Shown here piece after piece: positions 7,788 through 17,116 of a stretch of DNA of 49,544 nt (position 1 is the stretch's first letter; each line of letters opens with the position of its first letter). The notes beneath the pieces are model-generated. The model saw only the letters and a list, made by a program, of their open reading frames with translations. It ran no database searches and was not told where the DNA came from. This DNA is from an uncultured Gammaproteobacteria bacterium. Its GTDB lineage: Bacteria; Pseudomonadota; Gammaproteobacteria; Poriferisulfidales; GCA-002705445. The stretch is from positions 1-49,544 of the forward strand of contig CAJYAP010000001.1 of assembly GCA_913065025.1 (NCBI GenBank), given 5' to 3'. Position numbers and translations under genes: made by a program.

Positions 7788-9092
7788 ATGGATAGAAAAG
7801 AACAGGTTAAGCAGTTAGAAAATGAATGGAAGACCAACCCTAGATGGGCAAACGTAAAAAGAGGTTATACTGCGGAAGACGTGGTTAGACTTAGAGGTTC
7901 ATTTGTTCCGGAATGCAGTCTAGCAAAAAAAGGCGCAGATAAATTATGGTCATTAGTTAATGGGACTGCTAAAAAAGGATACGTGAACTGCCTCGGCGCT
8001 TTAACAGGTGGTCAAGCAATGCAACAAGTAAAAGCTGGTATAGAAGCAATTTACTTATCAGGTTGGCAGGTTGCTGCAGATGCCAACACTTCAGAGACTA
8101 TGTATCCTGATCAATCACTTTATGCCTATGATTCTGTACCTACTGTTGTAAGAAGAATAAATAATAATTTCAAAAGAGCTGATGAAATTCAGTGGGCTAA
8201 AGATATAAACCCAGGAGATAAAGATTACGTTGATTATTTTGCACCTATAGTAGCTGATGCAGAAGCTGGATTTGGTGGAGTACTAAATGCATACGAGTTA
8301 ATGAAAAATATGATTACAAATGGTGCCTCTGGTGTTCATTTTGAAGATCAATTAGCTGCTGCAAAAAAATGTGGTCATATGGGCGGTAAAGTTTTGGTTC
8401 CTACACAAGAAGCCGTTCAGAAGCTCATTGCTGCAAGATTAGCTTCAGATGTTATGGGAGTGCCAACTTTGTTACTAGCAAGAACAGATGCTGAAGCAGC
8501 AAATTTAATCACTTCAGATGTTGATGAGTACGATAAACCATTCTTAACCGGTGAGCGAACAGACGAGGGATTTTATAGAACAAACAATGGTATTGACCAA
8601 GCTATATCAAGAGGCCTTGCATACGCTCCTTATGCAGACTTAATATGGTGTGAGACTGGAACACCTGACTTAGAATTCGCAAGGAGTTTTGCTGAAGCTA
8701 TAAGGGCGCAATACCCAGATCAATTGTTAGCATACAATTGTTCACCTTCATTTAACTGGAAGAAAAATCTAGATGACGCAACGATTGCTAAGTTTCAAGA
8801 TGAACTGAGTGCAATGGGATACAAATATCAATTTATAACTTTAGCTGGAATTCATAATATGTGGTACAACATGTTCGATTTAGCACATTCATATGCAGCA
8901 GGTGAAGGGATGAAGCATTATGTTGAGAAAGTCCAAGAGCCAGAGTTTACGGCAGCTGATAAAGGTTATTCATTTGTGAGTCATCAGCAAGAAGTTGGAG
9001 CTGGCTATTTTGATGATGTTACTACTGTAATTCAAGGCGGAAAATCATCTGTTACAGCTTTAACTGGATCTACAGAAGAAGAGCAGTTTTAA
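7788..9092 (+). CDS. aceA: Isocitrate lyase AceA
   Basis: Glyoxylate-shunt enzyme splitting isocitrate into succinate and glyoxylate, needed for growth on C2 units and fatty acids. The protein is 434 residues, the same length as E. coli AceA, and the catalytic loop K193-K-C195-G-H197 is in the same register. Further conserved stretches are [25 protein letters not shown] and the metal-site region [14 protein letters not shown] lies seven bases before the ATG, an excellent ribosome site. Malate synthase and the kinase/phosphatase AceK are not in this window. icd follows 31 bp downstream in the same direction. Confidence 0.97.
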   Translation: MDRKEQVKQLENEWKTNPRWANVKRGYTAEDVVRLRGSFVPECSLAKKGADKLWSLVNGTAKKGYVNCLGALTGGQAMQQVKAGIEAIYLSGWQVAADANTSETMYPDQSLYAYDSVPTVVRRINNNFKRADEIQWAKDINPGDKDYVDYFAPIVADAEAGFGGVLNAYELMKNMITNGASGVHFEDQLAAAKKCGHMGGKVLVPTQEAVQKLIAARLASDVMGVPTLLLARTDAEAANLITSDVDEYDKPFLTGERTDEGFYRTNNGIDQAISRGLAYAPYADLIWCETGTPDLEFARSFAEAIRAQYPDQLLAYNCSPSFNWKKNLDDATIAKFQDELSAMGYKYQFITLAGIHNMWYNMFDLAHSYAAGEGMKHYVEKVQEPEFTAADKGYSFVSHQQEVGAGYFDDVTTVIQGGKSSVTALTGSTEEEQF

Positions 9093-9123
9093 AAGTAAAT
9101 AAATAACACGGAAGCTAAAAATT

Positions 9124-10449
9124 ATGTTTAAACATATATCTGTTCCAGAAGAAGGAAGTAAGATTTATTTTGATAATGAAAATAATCTTGTGGTACCTAA
9201 TAATCCCATTATACCTTTTATACAGGGTGATGGGATAGGTTTAGATATTACTCCAGTGATGCAAAATGTTGTAAATAATGCAGTAGAAAAAGCATATAAG
9301 GGCGAAAAAAAAATTCATTGGATGGAGGTATTTGCTGGCGACAAGGCAGTTGAGAAGTATGGAGAACATAATTATCTCCCCAAAGAGACATTTGATGCGA
9401 TTGAAAAATTTGTAGTTGCAATTAAAGGTCCATTAACAACACCAGTAGGAGAAGGCCTAAGATCTTTAAATGTAGCAATAAGACAAGAAATGGATTTATA
9501 TGCATGTGTTAGACCAATAAAATATTTTCCGGGAACCAGGACCCCTTTAAAAAGCTCTAGCACAACCGATATGGTTATTTTTAGAGAAAATACAGAAGAT
9601 ATTTATGCTGGTATAGAGTGGGCTGCACAAACAGAAGACGTGGAAAAAGTCTTGCATTTTTTAATTGAAGAAATGAAAGTTAAGGGAATTAGATTTCCTA
9701 AAAGTTCTGGTATAGGAATAAAACCTGTATCGAAAGAGGGCTCTGAAAGATTAATTCGAAAAGCCATCCAGTATGCAATTGATAATAACAGAACATCAGT
9801 TTCTTTAGTTCACAAAGGAAATATCATGAAATTTACAGAAGGTGCATTTAGAAACTGGGGTTATGAGCTTGCACAAAAAGAGTTTAACGGAAATGAAATA
9901 GATGATGGTCCCTGGTGTAAAATTATTAACCCTAATAACGGAAATGAAATTATAATAAAGGATGTAATAGCAGATAATTTTCTTCAACAAATACTTTTAA
10001 GGCCAGAAGAATATGATGTAATTGCGACATTAAACTTGAATGGTGATTATATTTCAGATGCTCTAGCAGCCCAAGTCGGTGGAATAGGAATTGCTCCTGG
10101 AGCAAACATTTCAGATAAAGTTGCTGTTTTTGAAGCTACACATGGATCAGCTCCAAAATATGCAGGGAAAGATAGAGTCAATCCTGGATCAATAATATTG
10201 TCAGCTGAAATGATGTTAAGATACATGGGCTGGAATGAGGCAGCTGATAATGTAATGAATGGAGTCGCGCAAGCTATTGCAAATAAAACTGTCACTTATG
10301 ATTTAGCAAGGGTAAGAGCAGGGATGGTAAAGCTTGTAGGAAAACATGAACATGGCCAGGAAATAGGAAAAGATCTAGAAGAACTAATGCCAGGAGCTAC
10401 ATTAGTTACTTGTAGCGGATTTGGTGATGCCATTATTAATTGTATGTAA
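9124..10449 (+). CDS. icd: NADP-dependent isocitrate dehydrogenase
   Basis: TCA-cycle enzyme oxidatively decarboxylating isocitrate to 2-oxoglutarate. It is the prokaryotic dimeric type: substrate residues S114, N116, R120, R130 and R154 lie in [12 protein letters not shown] and FRENTED, in register with E. coli S113/N115/R119/R129/R153. The coenzyme loop [17 protein letters not shown] keeps the Lys-Tyr pair that selects NADP. The length of 441 is slightly more than E. coli (416). It is probably cotranscribed with aceA. Conservation of Ser114, the AceK phosphorylation site in enterics, would permit the same control, but AceK is not in the window. Confidence 0.96.
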   Translation: MFKHISVPEEGSKIYFDNENNLVVPNNPIIPFIQGDGIGLDITPVMQNVVNNAVEKAYKGEKKIHWMEVFAGDKAVEKYGEHNYLPKETFDAIEKFVVAIKGPLTTPVGEGLRSLNVAIRQEMDLYACVRPIKYFPGTRTPLKSSSTTDMVIFRENTEDIYAGIEWAAQTEDVEKVLHFLIEEMKVKGIRFPKSSGIGIKPVSKEGSERLIRKAIQYAIDNNRTSVSLVHKGNIMKFTEGAFRNWGYELAQKEFNGNEIDDGPWCKIINPNNGNEIIIKDVIADNFLQQILLRPEEYDVIATLNLNGDYISDALAAQVGGIGIAPGANISDKVAVFEATHGSAPKYAGKDRVNPGSIILSAEMMLRYMGWNEAADNVMNGVAQAIANKTVTYDLARVRAGMVKLVGKHEHGQEIGKDLEELMPGATLVTCSGFGDAIINCM

Positions 10450-10461
10450 AATAATATATTT

Positions 10462-10797
10462 ATGAGTCAAACATTTAAAATTACCTACTTTAATCATAAT
10501 TCAGTTTATGAAATATATTCTAAAGAAGTTTATCAATCAGACATGTATGGATTCATAGTTGTAGAAAATCTTGTATTTGGAGAAAATACAAGTTTAGTAG
10601 TTGACCCAAGTGAAGAAAAATTAAAAACGGAATTTGAAAATGTTAAAAGATTCTTTGTCCCTGCGCACAACATCATTCGTATCGACGAAGTTGAAAAAGA
10701 AGGTGTTGCTAAAATAACTTCAGCCGAAGGCAATGTTAAGAATTTCCCATCAGGAAATTTCACTATCCCCCCCACCTCAAATAATACTGAAAACTAA
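10462..10797 (+). CDS. DUF1820 family protein
   Basis: A 111-residue cytosolic protein of unknown function. The central part (YGFIVVENLVFGE, VVDPSEEKLKTEFENVKRFF, IIRIDEVEKEGVAKI) is highly conserved in the gammaproteobacterial DUF1820 family. It follows icd by 12 bp and is probably in the same transcript. The tail after about residue 95 is polar and Pro-rich, probably disordered. No catalytic motif is visible, and no function is assigned. Confidence 0.85.
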   Translation: MSQTFKITYFNHNSVYEIYSKEVYQSDMYGFIVVENLVFGENTSLVVDPSEEKLKTEFENVKRFFVPAHNIIRIDEVEKEGVAKITSAEGNVKNFPSGNFTIPPTSNNTEN

Positions 10798-10859
10798 AAA
10801 TACACATATTTTCATAAACAAACAATTATATGATTTATGTTAGAATTATAAATTCTTAC

Positions 10860-10946
10860 GGAGAGGTGTCAGAGTGGTCTATCGTGCTTCCTTGGAAAGG
10901 AAGTGTTGGGTCAAACCAACCGTGGGTTCGAATCCCTCCCTCTCCG
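10860..10946 (+). tRNA. tRNA-Ser(GGA)
   Basis: Acceptor GGAGAGG (10860-10866) pairs with CCTCTCC (10939-10945), and G73 is at 10946. The anticodon stem CTTCC/GGAAG encloses TTGGAAA, giving anticodon GGA. The long variable arm GTTGG/CCAAC is typical of tRNA-Ser. Oddities: the three-base D stem (TCA against CGT) forms only one good pair, the T stem GTGGG/CCCTC has a T-T mismatch (10923 and 10937), and CCA is not encoded (CAG follows). It should read UCC and UCU codons. Confidence 0.93.
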
Positions 10947-10965
10947 CAGATAATTAAGAAAAATT

Positions 10966-11430
10966 ATGGACGACAATAAAATTAAACTACAAAAATCTAT
11001 AAGAAGCAGCTTAACAAAGCAAGCTGTTGATTTTTTAGTTCCTTTTATTAGCTCAGTAGTTTCTATTTTGACAACAAAAGAATTAAGTAGCTTTGATGTA
11101 AAAAAGCAATTAAAAAAACTGAAAATTAAAAATATAAGAACCAAAGGCGATCAAATTGAATCACAAACTAGAGTTTTAGATTTTAAGGTTTACATTTTAT
11201 ATGCAGGCGTTAGAAATTATATTTTTAAAGTTGAAGGTTTAGCACATTATTCTGGCTTTTTATTTATGGAGACAAATAAAGGTATGATAGTTCATGATAA
11301 TGTAGATGATGATCCAAAATTATTAGCAAAGGATTTAAAAGTTTTGTTTACTAAGAATTATAAAAGTCCATATCCGGTCACAGACATTTTTTTAGAATTT
11401 ATTAATTCTAATGTAAATAAATTAGAATAA
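10966..11430 (+). CDS. Hypothetical protein, function unknown
   Basis: A 154-residue soluble-looking protein that I do not recognise. The first 60 residues are helical and Lys-rich, with LVPFISSVVSILTTKEL a weakly hydrophobic part. The middle (FKVYILYAGVRNYIFKVEGLAHY) looks like beta strands, and the end is mixed. No signal peptide, cysteines or metal motif. It starts 20 bp after the tRNA-Ser end and is 7 bp upstream of the AEC permease, so it may be cotranscribed with either. No clear Shine-Dalgarno is present. Confidence 0.65.
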   Translation: MDDNKIKLQKSIRSSLTKQAVDFLVPFISSVVSILTTKELSSFDVKKQLKKLKIKNIRTKGDQIESQTRVLDFKVYILYAGVRNYIFKVEGLAHYSGFLFMETNKGMIVHDNVDDDPKLLAKDLKVLFTKNYKSPYPVTDIFLEFINSNVNKLE

Positions 11431-11437
11431 TTTTTTT

Positions 11438-12358
11438 ATGGATATTTTTTTTTCAATTCTTTTCAAAATACTTCCATTATATATTTTTGTTATTATTGGT
11501 TATATAGCAGGAAGATATTTAAATATTGACGCTAAAGGAATTGGTAAGCTAATTATTTATGTTATCGCGCCATTTGTTATATTTGAAGCAATATCACATT
11601 CAAACTTATCGATAAGTACTTTTATAATTCCAATTGCTACTTTTTTATTATGCTCAATTATTGCATTTGTTTTTTTTGAATATGGAAAATACATTTATGA
11701 TGACTCGAGAGCTAATGTTCTTGCTGTAGTAGCCGCAGAAGGTAATACTGGGTATTTTGGTATACCGATTGCTCTTCTACTTTTTAGTCAAAGTACATTT
11801 GGTATTTATATTTTAGGGACACTTGGTGTTACAATCTTTGAAAATACTGTAGTCTATTATTTAACTGCTCGTGGTAGATATACTGTTAAGGAATCCATGG
11901 GCAGACTAAAAAAACTCCCAGCCATATATGCTTTTATATTTGCAATTATTTTCCTTTACTTTGATATAAAACTTCCTGAGTCTATGAATAATTTTGTAAT
12001 AAATATGCAGGGAGCATATGTTGTTTTAGGAATGATGCTTATTGGATTCGGTATATCTAAAATAAATAAATTTTCATTTGACTATAAATTTATTACTTTA
12101 TCATTTGTTGGTAAGTTTGTTATATGGCCATTAATAATATTAACTTTAGTTTTTATTGATTATCATTTTTTCAATATATATAGTATTGATATTTATAGAG
12201 CCTTTATATTGCTGTCAATAGTTCCTATTGCTGCTAACACAGTGATATTTGCTACAGCACTTGATGTTCATCCGGATAAGGTCTCATCAGCTGTACTTTT
12301 TTCTACAATTTTTGGTTTAATATATGTTCCAATAGTGATGGTTTTTTTATTTAAATAA
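11438..12358 (+). CDS. AEC (auxin efflux carrier) family permease
   Basis: A 306-residue integral membrane protein with about ten hydrophobic segments. The N-terminal ILPLYIFVIIGYIAGRY and the central EGNTGYFGIPIALLLF are typical of the AEC family, whose bacterial members move malate, malonate or other small organic acids. Gly-rich helix breaks (GMMLIGFGI) and the C-terminal PIAANTVIFATALDVHPDK also fit. Substrate unknown. It lies 7 bp after the preceding hypothetical gene. Confidence 0.85.
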   Translation: MDIFFSILFKILPLYIFVIIGYIAGRYLNIDAKGIGKLIIYVIAPFVIFEAISHSNLSISTFIIPIATFLLCSIIAFVFFEYGKYIYDDSRANVLAVVAAEGNTGYFGIPIALLLFSQSTFGIYILGTLGVTIFENTVVYYLTARGRYTVKESMGRLKKLPAIYAFIFAIIFLYFDIKLPESMNNFVINMQGAYVVLGMMLIGFGISKINKFSFDYKFITLSFVGKFVIWPLIILTLVFIDYHFFNIYSIDIYRAFILLSIVPIAANTVIFATALDVHPDKVSSAVLFSTIFGLIYVPIVMVFLFK

Positions 12359-12399
12359 TTTAATAATTAAAATCATAATTGTGATAGCATCATTTCAAT

Positions 12400-14013
12400 A
12401 TGAGTAATATAGTATTAGCAACAAAATGGCGCCCAAAATTATTTTCTGACCTTATAGGACAAGATCCTGTGGTTACAGCACTTATAAATAGTTTGGACAA
12501 TCAAAGACTTCATCATTCATATTTATTTACAGGCACTAGAGGAGTTGGTAAAACGACTTTAGCAAGAATTTTAGCTAAATGCTTAAATTGTGAGACTAAT
12601 GGAGTTAGTTCAAAACCTTGTGGAAAATGCGCAAGTTGTTTAGCTATAGATGCTGGTCAGTTTGTTGATTTATATGAGGTTGATGCTGCATCAAGGACAA
12701 AAGTTGAGGATACTAGAGAGCTACTAGAGAATGTTCAGTATTTGCCAACTCAAGGAAGATTTAAAATATATCTCATTGATGAAGTTCATATGCTTTCAAC
12801 ACATAGTTTTAATGCATTATTAAAAACGTTAGAAGAGCCACCTGAACACGTCAAATTCATTTTAGCGACTACTGATCCTCAGAAAATTCCTAGCACAATA
12901 TTATCTAGATGCTTGCATTTTAGTCTAAATAGAATATCAGCTGAAGTAATTAGGAATCAGTTAGAGAAAGTCTTAACAAACGAAAATATTAATTTTGAAG
13001 AGAACGCAACAAAAAATATTTCAAAGATAGCTGATGGAAGTATGCGTGATGCATTAAGTATATCAGAACAATGCATATCTCATGGAGATAATAAAATTAC
13101 ATATAATAATATATGCAAAATATTATGCTTAATGCCAGCAGAAAATATTAATGAAATAGTAAATTTAATAGTAAATAACGATGTAAAAAAATTAATGGAT
13201 TTAATTGAGCAAATGTACTTCCAGACAGCAGATTTCAAATATATTTTGGAAGAACTGATTTCAATCTTTCATCAAACAGCAATGTTTAAAGTTACAAATA
13301 AGCTGAATGACAGCATATATGATACAAGTATAAAAAGTTTGTCAGAAAAATATAGCGAAGAAGAAATTCAAGTTTTGTACCAAACCGGAGTTGCAAATTT
13401 AAAAGATATAGAGTTTGCACCAGATCATAAAAGTGGTTTTGAAATAGCATTAATAAGAATGATATTATTTATGCCTTTCAAAATAGATACTAGCGAAGAA
13501 AATAATAACAATGGTAACTTAGAAAAAATATCTTCCAAAAAAAAACCATCAGATCAAGACCTTAATCAAAAAAGTTTACAAAAAAAAAATAATTCAAAGG
13601 AAAAAGAAGTTCTATCTATAGAGAACAATTGGGAAATAATAGTAAAAAGACTTGATATTGATTCAATTACTAGAAATTTGGCAAAAAATATTATTTTTGA
13701 TAAAAAAATAGATAATACTTTGCATTTTCTTATCGGAGAAGACCGCGCTAGCGTTGTTACAGAAAAATCAAAAGATAAGCTTAAAGAGGCTCTAACAAAT
13801 TATTTCGGTAATGATATAAAAATATTTATAGAAACTTCAAATAACGATTTATCTACACTTCATAAAAAGGATGAAGAAGATTATAATAATAAAATATCAA
13901 ACGCCGATAAAATAATAAATAATGATGATTTTATTAAAACTATAAAAGAAAAATTTGACGCTACTAGCGTTGAAAATTCTGTACAAATTAAAGATCTAAC
14001 TAATGGAGAATAA
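12400..14013 (+). CDS. dnaX: DNA polymerase III subunits tau/gamma
   Basis: Clamp-loader ATPase of the replicative polymerase. Domain I has Walker A GTRGVGKT at 45-52, the four-Cys zinc module (C64, C74, C77, C80), Walker B DEVH at 127-130 and the SRC sensor at 169-171. Domains II-III extend to about residue 365. A Lys/Asn-rich linker then leads to a shorter C-terminal part of about 130 residues. Total length is 537, less than E. coli tau (643). Two homopolymer A tracts (9 A at 13537-13545, 10 A at 13580-13589) fall in the linker and could make a short gamma form. First gene of the dnaX-ybaB-recR operon. Confidence 0.96.
   Translation: MSNIVLATKWRPKLFSDLIGQDPVVTALINSLDNQRLHHSYLFTGTRGVGKTTLARILAKCLNCETNGVSSKPCGKCASCLAIDAGQFVDLYEVDAASRTKVEDTRELLENVQYLPTQGRFKIYLIDEVHMLSTHSFNALLKTLEEPPEHVKFILATTDPQKIPSTILSRCLHFSLNRISAEVIRNQLEKVLTNENINFEENATKNISKIADGSMRDALSISEQCISHGDNKITYNNICKILCLMPAENINEIVNLIVNNDVKKLMDLIEQMYFQTADFKYILEELISIFHQTAMFKVTNKLNDSIYDTSIKSLSEKYSEEEIQVLYQTGVANLKDIEFAPDHKSGFEIALIRMILFMPFKIDTSEENNNNGNLEKISSKKKPSDQDLNQKSLQKKNNSKEKEVLSIENNWEIIVKRLDIDSITRNLAKNIIFDKKIDNTLHFLIGEDRASVVTEKSKDKLKEALTNYFGNDIKIFIETSNNDLSTLHKKDEEDYNNKISNADKIINNDDFIKTIKEKFDATSVENSVQIKDLTNGE
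13580..13589 (+). promoter_or_regulatory. Candidate slippage site producing the gamma form of DnaX
   Basis: A run of ten A lies in frame as CAA-AAA-AAA-AAT-AAT. Inserting one A in the transcript, or a -1 ribosomal shift, makes the next codon TAA, ending the protein at about residue 397, immediately after domain III. Thermus thermophilus is known to make gamma by transcriptional slippage on an A tract, and E. coli by a -1 shift on A-AAA-AAG. A weak GTTCT/AGAAC hairpin follows at 13609-13626. Function here is inference. Confidence 0.5.
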
Positions 14014-14015
14014 TT

Positions 14016-14348
14016 ATGCTTAAAGGACTTGGTGGTATGGGAGACATGATGGGGCTTATGAAGCAAGCTCAAAAAATGAAGAAAGATATGAAAAAATTAA
14101 AGAAAGAGATTTCTAAAACCAACATAACAGTTTCTGATAGTAACAACATACTTACTGTTGTAATGAATGGTGATCATATTTTACAAAAAATAAATTTTAC
14201 TGATGATTTTGATTTTTCTGATTCAAAAAAAGTAGAGTTAATTGTTAAGGATGTTATTAACCAAGCCTCTAAAGAAGTAGATAAAATGTCTTCTGATAAA
14301 ATGTCAGTTTTATCTAAACAAGGGTTGCCCACTGACTTACCATTTTAA
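14016..14348 (+). CDS. ybaB: YbaB/EbfC family nucleoid-associated protein
   Basis: A 110-residue DNA-binding protein that forms a tweezer-like dimer and associates with the nucleoid. The N-terminal part is the usual Met/Lys-rich helix (MKQAQKMKKDMKKLKKEI), followed by the beta-sheet core and a C-terminal helix region with SKEVDKMSSDKMSVL. It starts 2 bp after the dnaX stop, with its ribosome site GGAG inside the end of dnaX, and lies 3 bp before recR. The dnaX-ybaB-recR order is nearly universal in proteobacteria. Confidence 0.95.
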   Translation: MLKGLGGMGDMMGLMKQAQKMKKDMKKLKKEISKTNITVSDSNNILTVVMNGDHILQKINFTDDFDFSDSKKVELIVKDVINQASKEVDKMSSDKMSVLSKQGLPTDLPF

Positions 14349-14351
14349 CTG

Positions 14352-14951
14352 ATGCCAAACAGAAAAACATTAATAGATGATTTAATAAATGCTTTAACTT
14401 GTTTGCCAGGTGTTGGAAAAAAAACAGCCCAGAGAATGACATATCATCTATTGCAAAGAGCGAAAGACGATGCTTTAAATTTATCTGATGTTCTTAAAGA
14501 AGTTGTTACAAGTACAGTAAACTGTAAATTATGTAGGAATTTATCACAAGAAAATATATGTGATCTTTGTTCAGATGACGGTAGGGATAACAGTATGCTT
14601 TGCATAGTTGAGAGTCCAGCAGATGTTTTTAATATGGAAAATAGCACAAACTATAATGGAAAATACTTTGTGTTGTTAGGTAAACTTTCTCCGCTAGATG
14701 GAATTGGACCCAAAGAAATTGGCCTTGATATTTTAGAAGATAAGATTTCTTCTGGAGTGGTAAGTGAACTAATTCTGGCAGTAAATTACACTGTTGAAAG
14801 TGATGTTACTGCACATGTAATTAGTGAGATAGCTCTAAAAAACTCTATAAAAGTAACAAGACTTGCACAAGGGGTACCTGTTGGTGGTGAACTTGAGTAT
14901 CTAGATCAATATACTTTATCTAAAGCTTTTGATAAAAGAACAGTATATTAA
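14352..14951 (+). CDS. recR: Recombination mediator protein RecR
   Basis: Works with RecF and RecO to load RecA at gaps. Residues 17-27 (TCLPGVGKKTA) form the helix-hairpin-helix, the zinc finger uses C58, C61, C70 and C73, and the Toprim domain follows (LCIVESPADVFNMEN, about 82-96). The C-terminal GVPVGGELEYLDQYTLSKAF is the conserved RecR end. The 199-residue length is typical. Third gene of the dnaX operon; orn begins 43 bp downstream. Confidence 0.96.
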   Translation: MPNRKTLIDDLINALTCLPGVGKKTAQRMTYHLLQRAKDDALNLSDVLKEVVTSTVNCKLCRNLSQENICDLCSDDGRDNSMLCIVESPADVFNMENSTNYNGKYFVLLGKLSPLDGIGPKEIGLDILEDKISSGVVSELILAVNYTVESDVTAHVISEIALKNSIKVTRLAQGVPVGGELEYLDQYTLSKAFDKRTVY

Positions 14952-14994
14952 TATATACAGAAATAAATATGATGATGTGGTATGTTAAAAAGTT

Positions 14995-15540
14995 ATGAAA
15001 AAGAACTCAAAAAATTTGATCTGGATAGATTTAGAAATGACAGGACTCGATACGTTTAATGATCGTGTAATCGAAATTGCTACAATAGTTACTGATAAAG
15101 ATCTTCATATATTAGAAGAGGGGCCGGTAATAGCAATTAAAACACCTCAAGAAGCTATCGATAAAATGGATGATTGGAATACACACCAACATAATAAATC
15201 AGGACTCGTTGAAAGAATTTTAAAGAGTAGTTATACATATATAGATGCTCAGGAAATAACAATAGAATTTTTACAAAAGTATATTGAGCATAATAAGTCA
15301 CCAATGTGCGGTAGTGGTATATGTCAAGACAGAAGATTTTTGGCTAGATGTATGCCTGATTTAGAAGATTTTTTTCATTATAGAAACTTAGATGTTAGTA
15401 CAATTAAGGAACTTGCTAATAGATGGTATCCAAAAATAAAGTTTAGAAAAGATCCTCAGCACCTTGCTCTACAAGATATAAAGGATTCAATAGAGGAATT
15501 AAAATTTTATAGAAATTCTATTTTTCTTGATATAGTTTAA
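14995..15540 (+). CDS. orn: Oligoribonuclease
   Basis: DEDDh 3'-5' exoribonuclease that degrades di- to pentaribonucleotides, including pGpG. The active-site set is visible: D12 and E14 in WIDLEMTG, D112 in GICQDRRF, and H156-D161 in HLALQD. In E. coli the equivalent of Gln160 is Asp, but the catalytic His and the last Asp are both kept. The length of 181 matches the family. The 3' end overlaps the convergent nadB by 23 bp. Confidence 0.96.
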   Translation: MKKNSKNLIWIDLEMTGLDTFNDRVIEIATIVTDKDLHILEEGPVIAIKTPQEAIDKMDDWNTHQHNKSGLVERILKSSYTYIDAQEITIEFLQKYIEHNKSPMCGSGICQDRRFLARCMPDLEDFFHYRNLDVSTIKELANRWYPKIKFRKDPQHLALQDIKDSIEELKFYRNSIFLDIV

Positions 15541-17116
15541 TATTATTTTTAACATTTATATTAATAACGGTATCAGAAGCCTTCTCATTGGTTCCTGGGT
15601 AATCAAGATTATAATGAAGACCTCTGCTTTCTTTTCTTGTTAGAGCGGAAGTAATAATAATCTCTGCAATATATATGAGATTCCTAAGTTCTATTAAATC
15701 ACTTGATATAACATTTTTATTAAAACAATCTTCTATTTCTTTTTTATACATTGAAACCCTAATTTTGGCTTTAAGTAGTCTTTCATTTGTTCTTACAATA
15801 CCTACGTAATTCCACATTAATGTTCTAATCTCTTTCCATGAATGTTTTATTATCACTTCTTCGCTTATTTTTTTGTTTCTACTATATTTTAAATCACTAT
15901 TTATACTACAATGTTTTTCACCTTCACATTTTTTTATGTCTTCTAAAACTTTCTTTGAAAAAAATATACATTCAAGTAATGAATTACTTGCCATTCTATT
16001 AGCGCCATGAAGACCTGAATGTGCAACTTCTCCTATTGCATAAAGATTTTTAATATTTGTTTTGGCATTAATATCAATATTAATTCCACCACAAGTATAG
16101 TGTGTTGCTGGAACAACGGGTATTGCCGTTTTTGTAATATCAATATTGAACTCAAGACACTTTTTATAAATATTTGGAAAGCTTTTTTTTACAAAAGAAC
16201 TGTCTTTATGAGATATATCTAATAGTACATAATCAAAACCATGTATTTTCATTTCACTATCAATTGCTCTTGCAACTATATCTCTTGGAGCTAGCACACC
16301 TCGAGAATCATATTTATGCATAAAAGGTTCTCCATTGGGTAATAATAATTTCCCTCCTTCTCCACGTAATGATTCACTCACAAGGAATGACTTTGCTTTA
16401 TGATGATATAGACATGTCGGGTGAAATTGCATAAATTCCATATTTGTTATATCGCAACCTGCTCTATAAGCCATTGCTATTCCATCACCTGATGAGGTAT
16501 CTGGGTTACTTGTATAAAGATAAACTTTATTTGCACCACCAGTCGCTAACACAACAAATTTAGCCTGAAAAATATCTATTAAATTTGTTTTTTTGTTAAG
16601 CACATAAGATCCAACGCATTTTTTTTTATTAGTATTTACTTCAGTTGTAGTGATTAAATCTATTGCAACATGATGTGTAAATAATTCAATATTAGAATTC
16701 TCTTTTACTTTACTAATTAAACTATCTTGAATGGCTTCGCCTGTTTTATCCGCAGCATGAACAATTCTTGGATAAGTATGTCCGCCTTCTTTAGTAAGGT
16801 GTAATTTATCGCTAGAACTTGATTCATTTTTAGTAAACTTTACACCTTGTTCTAATAACCAATCAACAATATCCTTAGACTCTTTTGCAACAGATTTAAC
16901 AATATCCTCTTTGCATAAACCTGCTCCGGATTCCATGGTATCTTCTACGTGTTGATCAATAGAGTCAATTTTACTTAATACTGCCGATATGCCCCCCTGA
17001 GCATAATAAGTACTACCTTCGTGCAATTCAGTTTTAGAAATTAAACCTACAGAGGTATTTTTTGGCAATTTTAGAGCAAGGCTATTTCCAGCCGCTCCAC
17101 TGCCAATTATTAGCAC
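15518..17116 (-). CDS. nadB: L-aspartate oxidase NadB
   Basis: FAD enzyme making iminoaspartate, the first step of de novo NAD synthesis. It has the dinucleotide-binding IIGSGAAGNSLALKL at the N-terminus, YYAQGGISAVL, the fumarate-reductase-like MEFMQFHPTCLYH and GEVAHSGLHGANRMASNSLLE. 532 residues from a GTG at 17116. This start clips the first beta strand (homologues read x-DVLIIGSG). The only other start-like codons upstream in frame are ATT codons; the one at 17152 lies nine bases after AAAGG and restores MLKQVENKRVFDVLIIGSG, so the true start may be this ATT. Divergent from mucD. Confidence 0.94.
   Translation of the reverse strand: MLIIGSGAAGNSLALKLPKNTSVGLISKTELHEGSTYYAQGGISAVLSKIDSIDQHVEDTMESGAGLCKEDIVKSVAKESKDIVDWLLEQGVKFTKNESSSSDKLHLTKEGGHTYPRIVHAADKTGEAIQDSLISKVKENSNIELFTHHVAIDLITTTEVNTNKKKCVGSYVLNKKTNLIDIFQAKFVVLATGGANKVYLYTSNPDTSSGDGIAMAYRAGCDITNMEFMQFHPTCLYHHKAKSFLVSESLRGEGGKLLLPNGEPFMHKYDSRGVLAPRDIVARAIDSEMKIHGFDYVLLDISHKDSSFVKKSFPNIYKKCLEFNIDITKTAIPVVPATHYTCGGINIDINAKTNIKNLYAIGEVAHSGLHGANRMASNSLLECIFFSKKVLEDIKKCEGEKHCSINSDLKYSRNKKISEEVIIKHSWKEIRTLMWNYVGIVRTNERLLKAKIRVSMYKKEIEDCFNKNVISSDLIELRNLIYIAEIIITSALTRKESRGLHYNLDYPGTNEKASDTVININVKNNIKLYQEK

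Noticed and set aside
10911-11144. Minus-strand frame over the tRNA-Ser(GGA) 3' end
   Set aside because: Its C-terminus (RGRDSNPRLV) is the translated tRNA T arm, a well-known artefact.
16019-16222. Plus-strand open frame of 67 codons inside nadB
   Set aside because: Entirely inside the strongly supported nadB gene on the other strand. Asn/Cys/Ile-rich composition, no recognisable motif.
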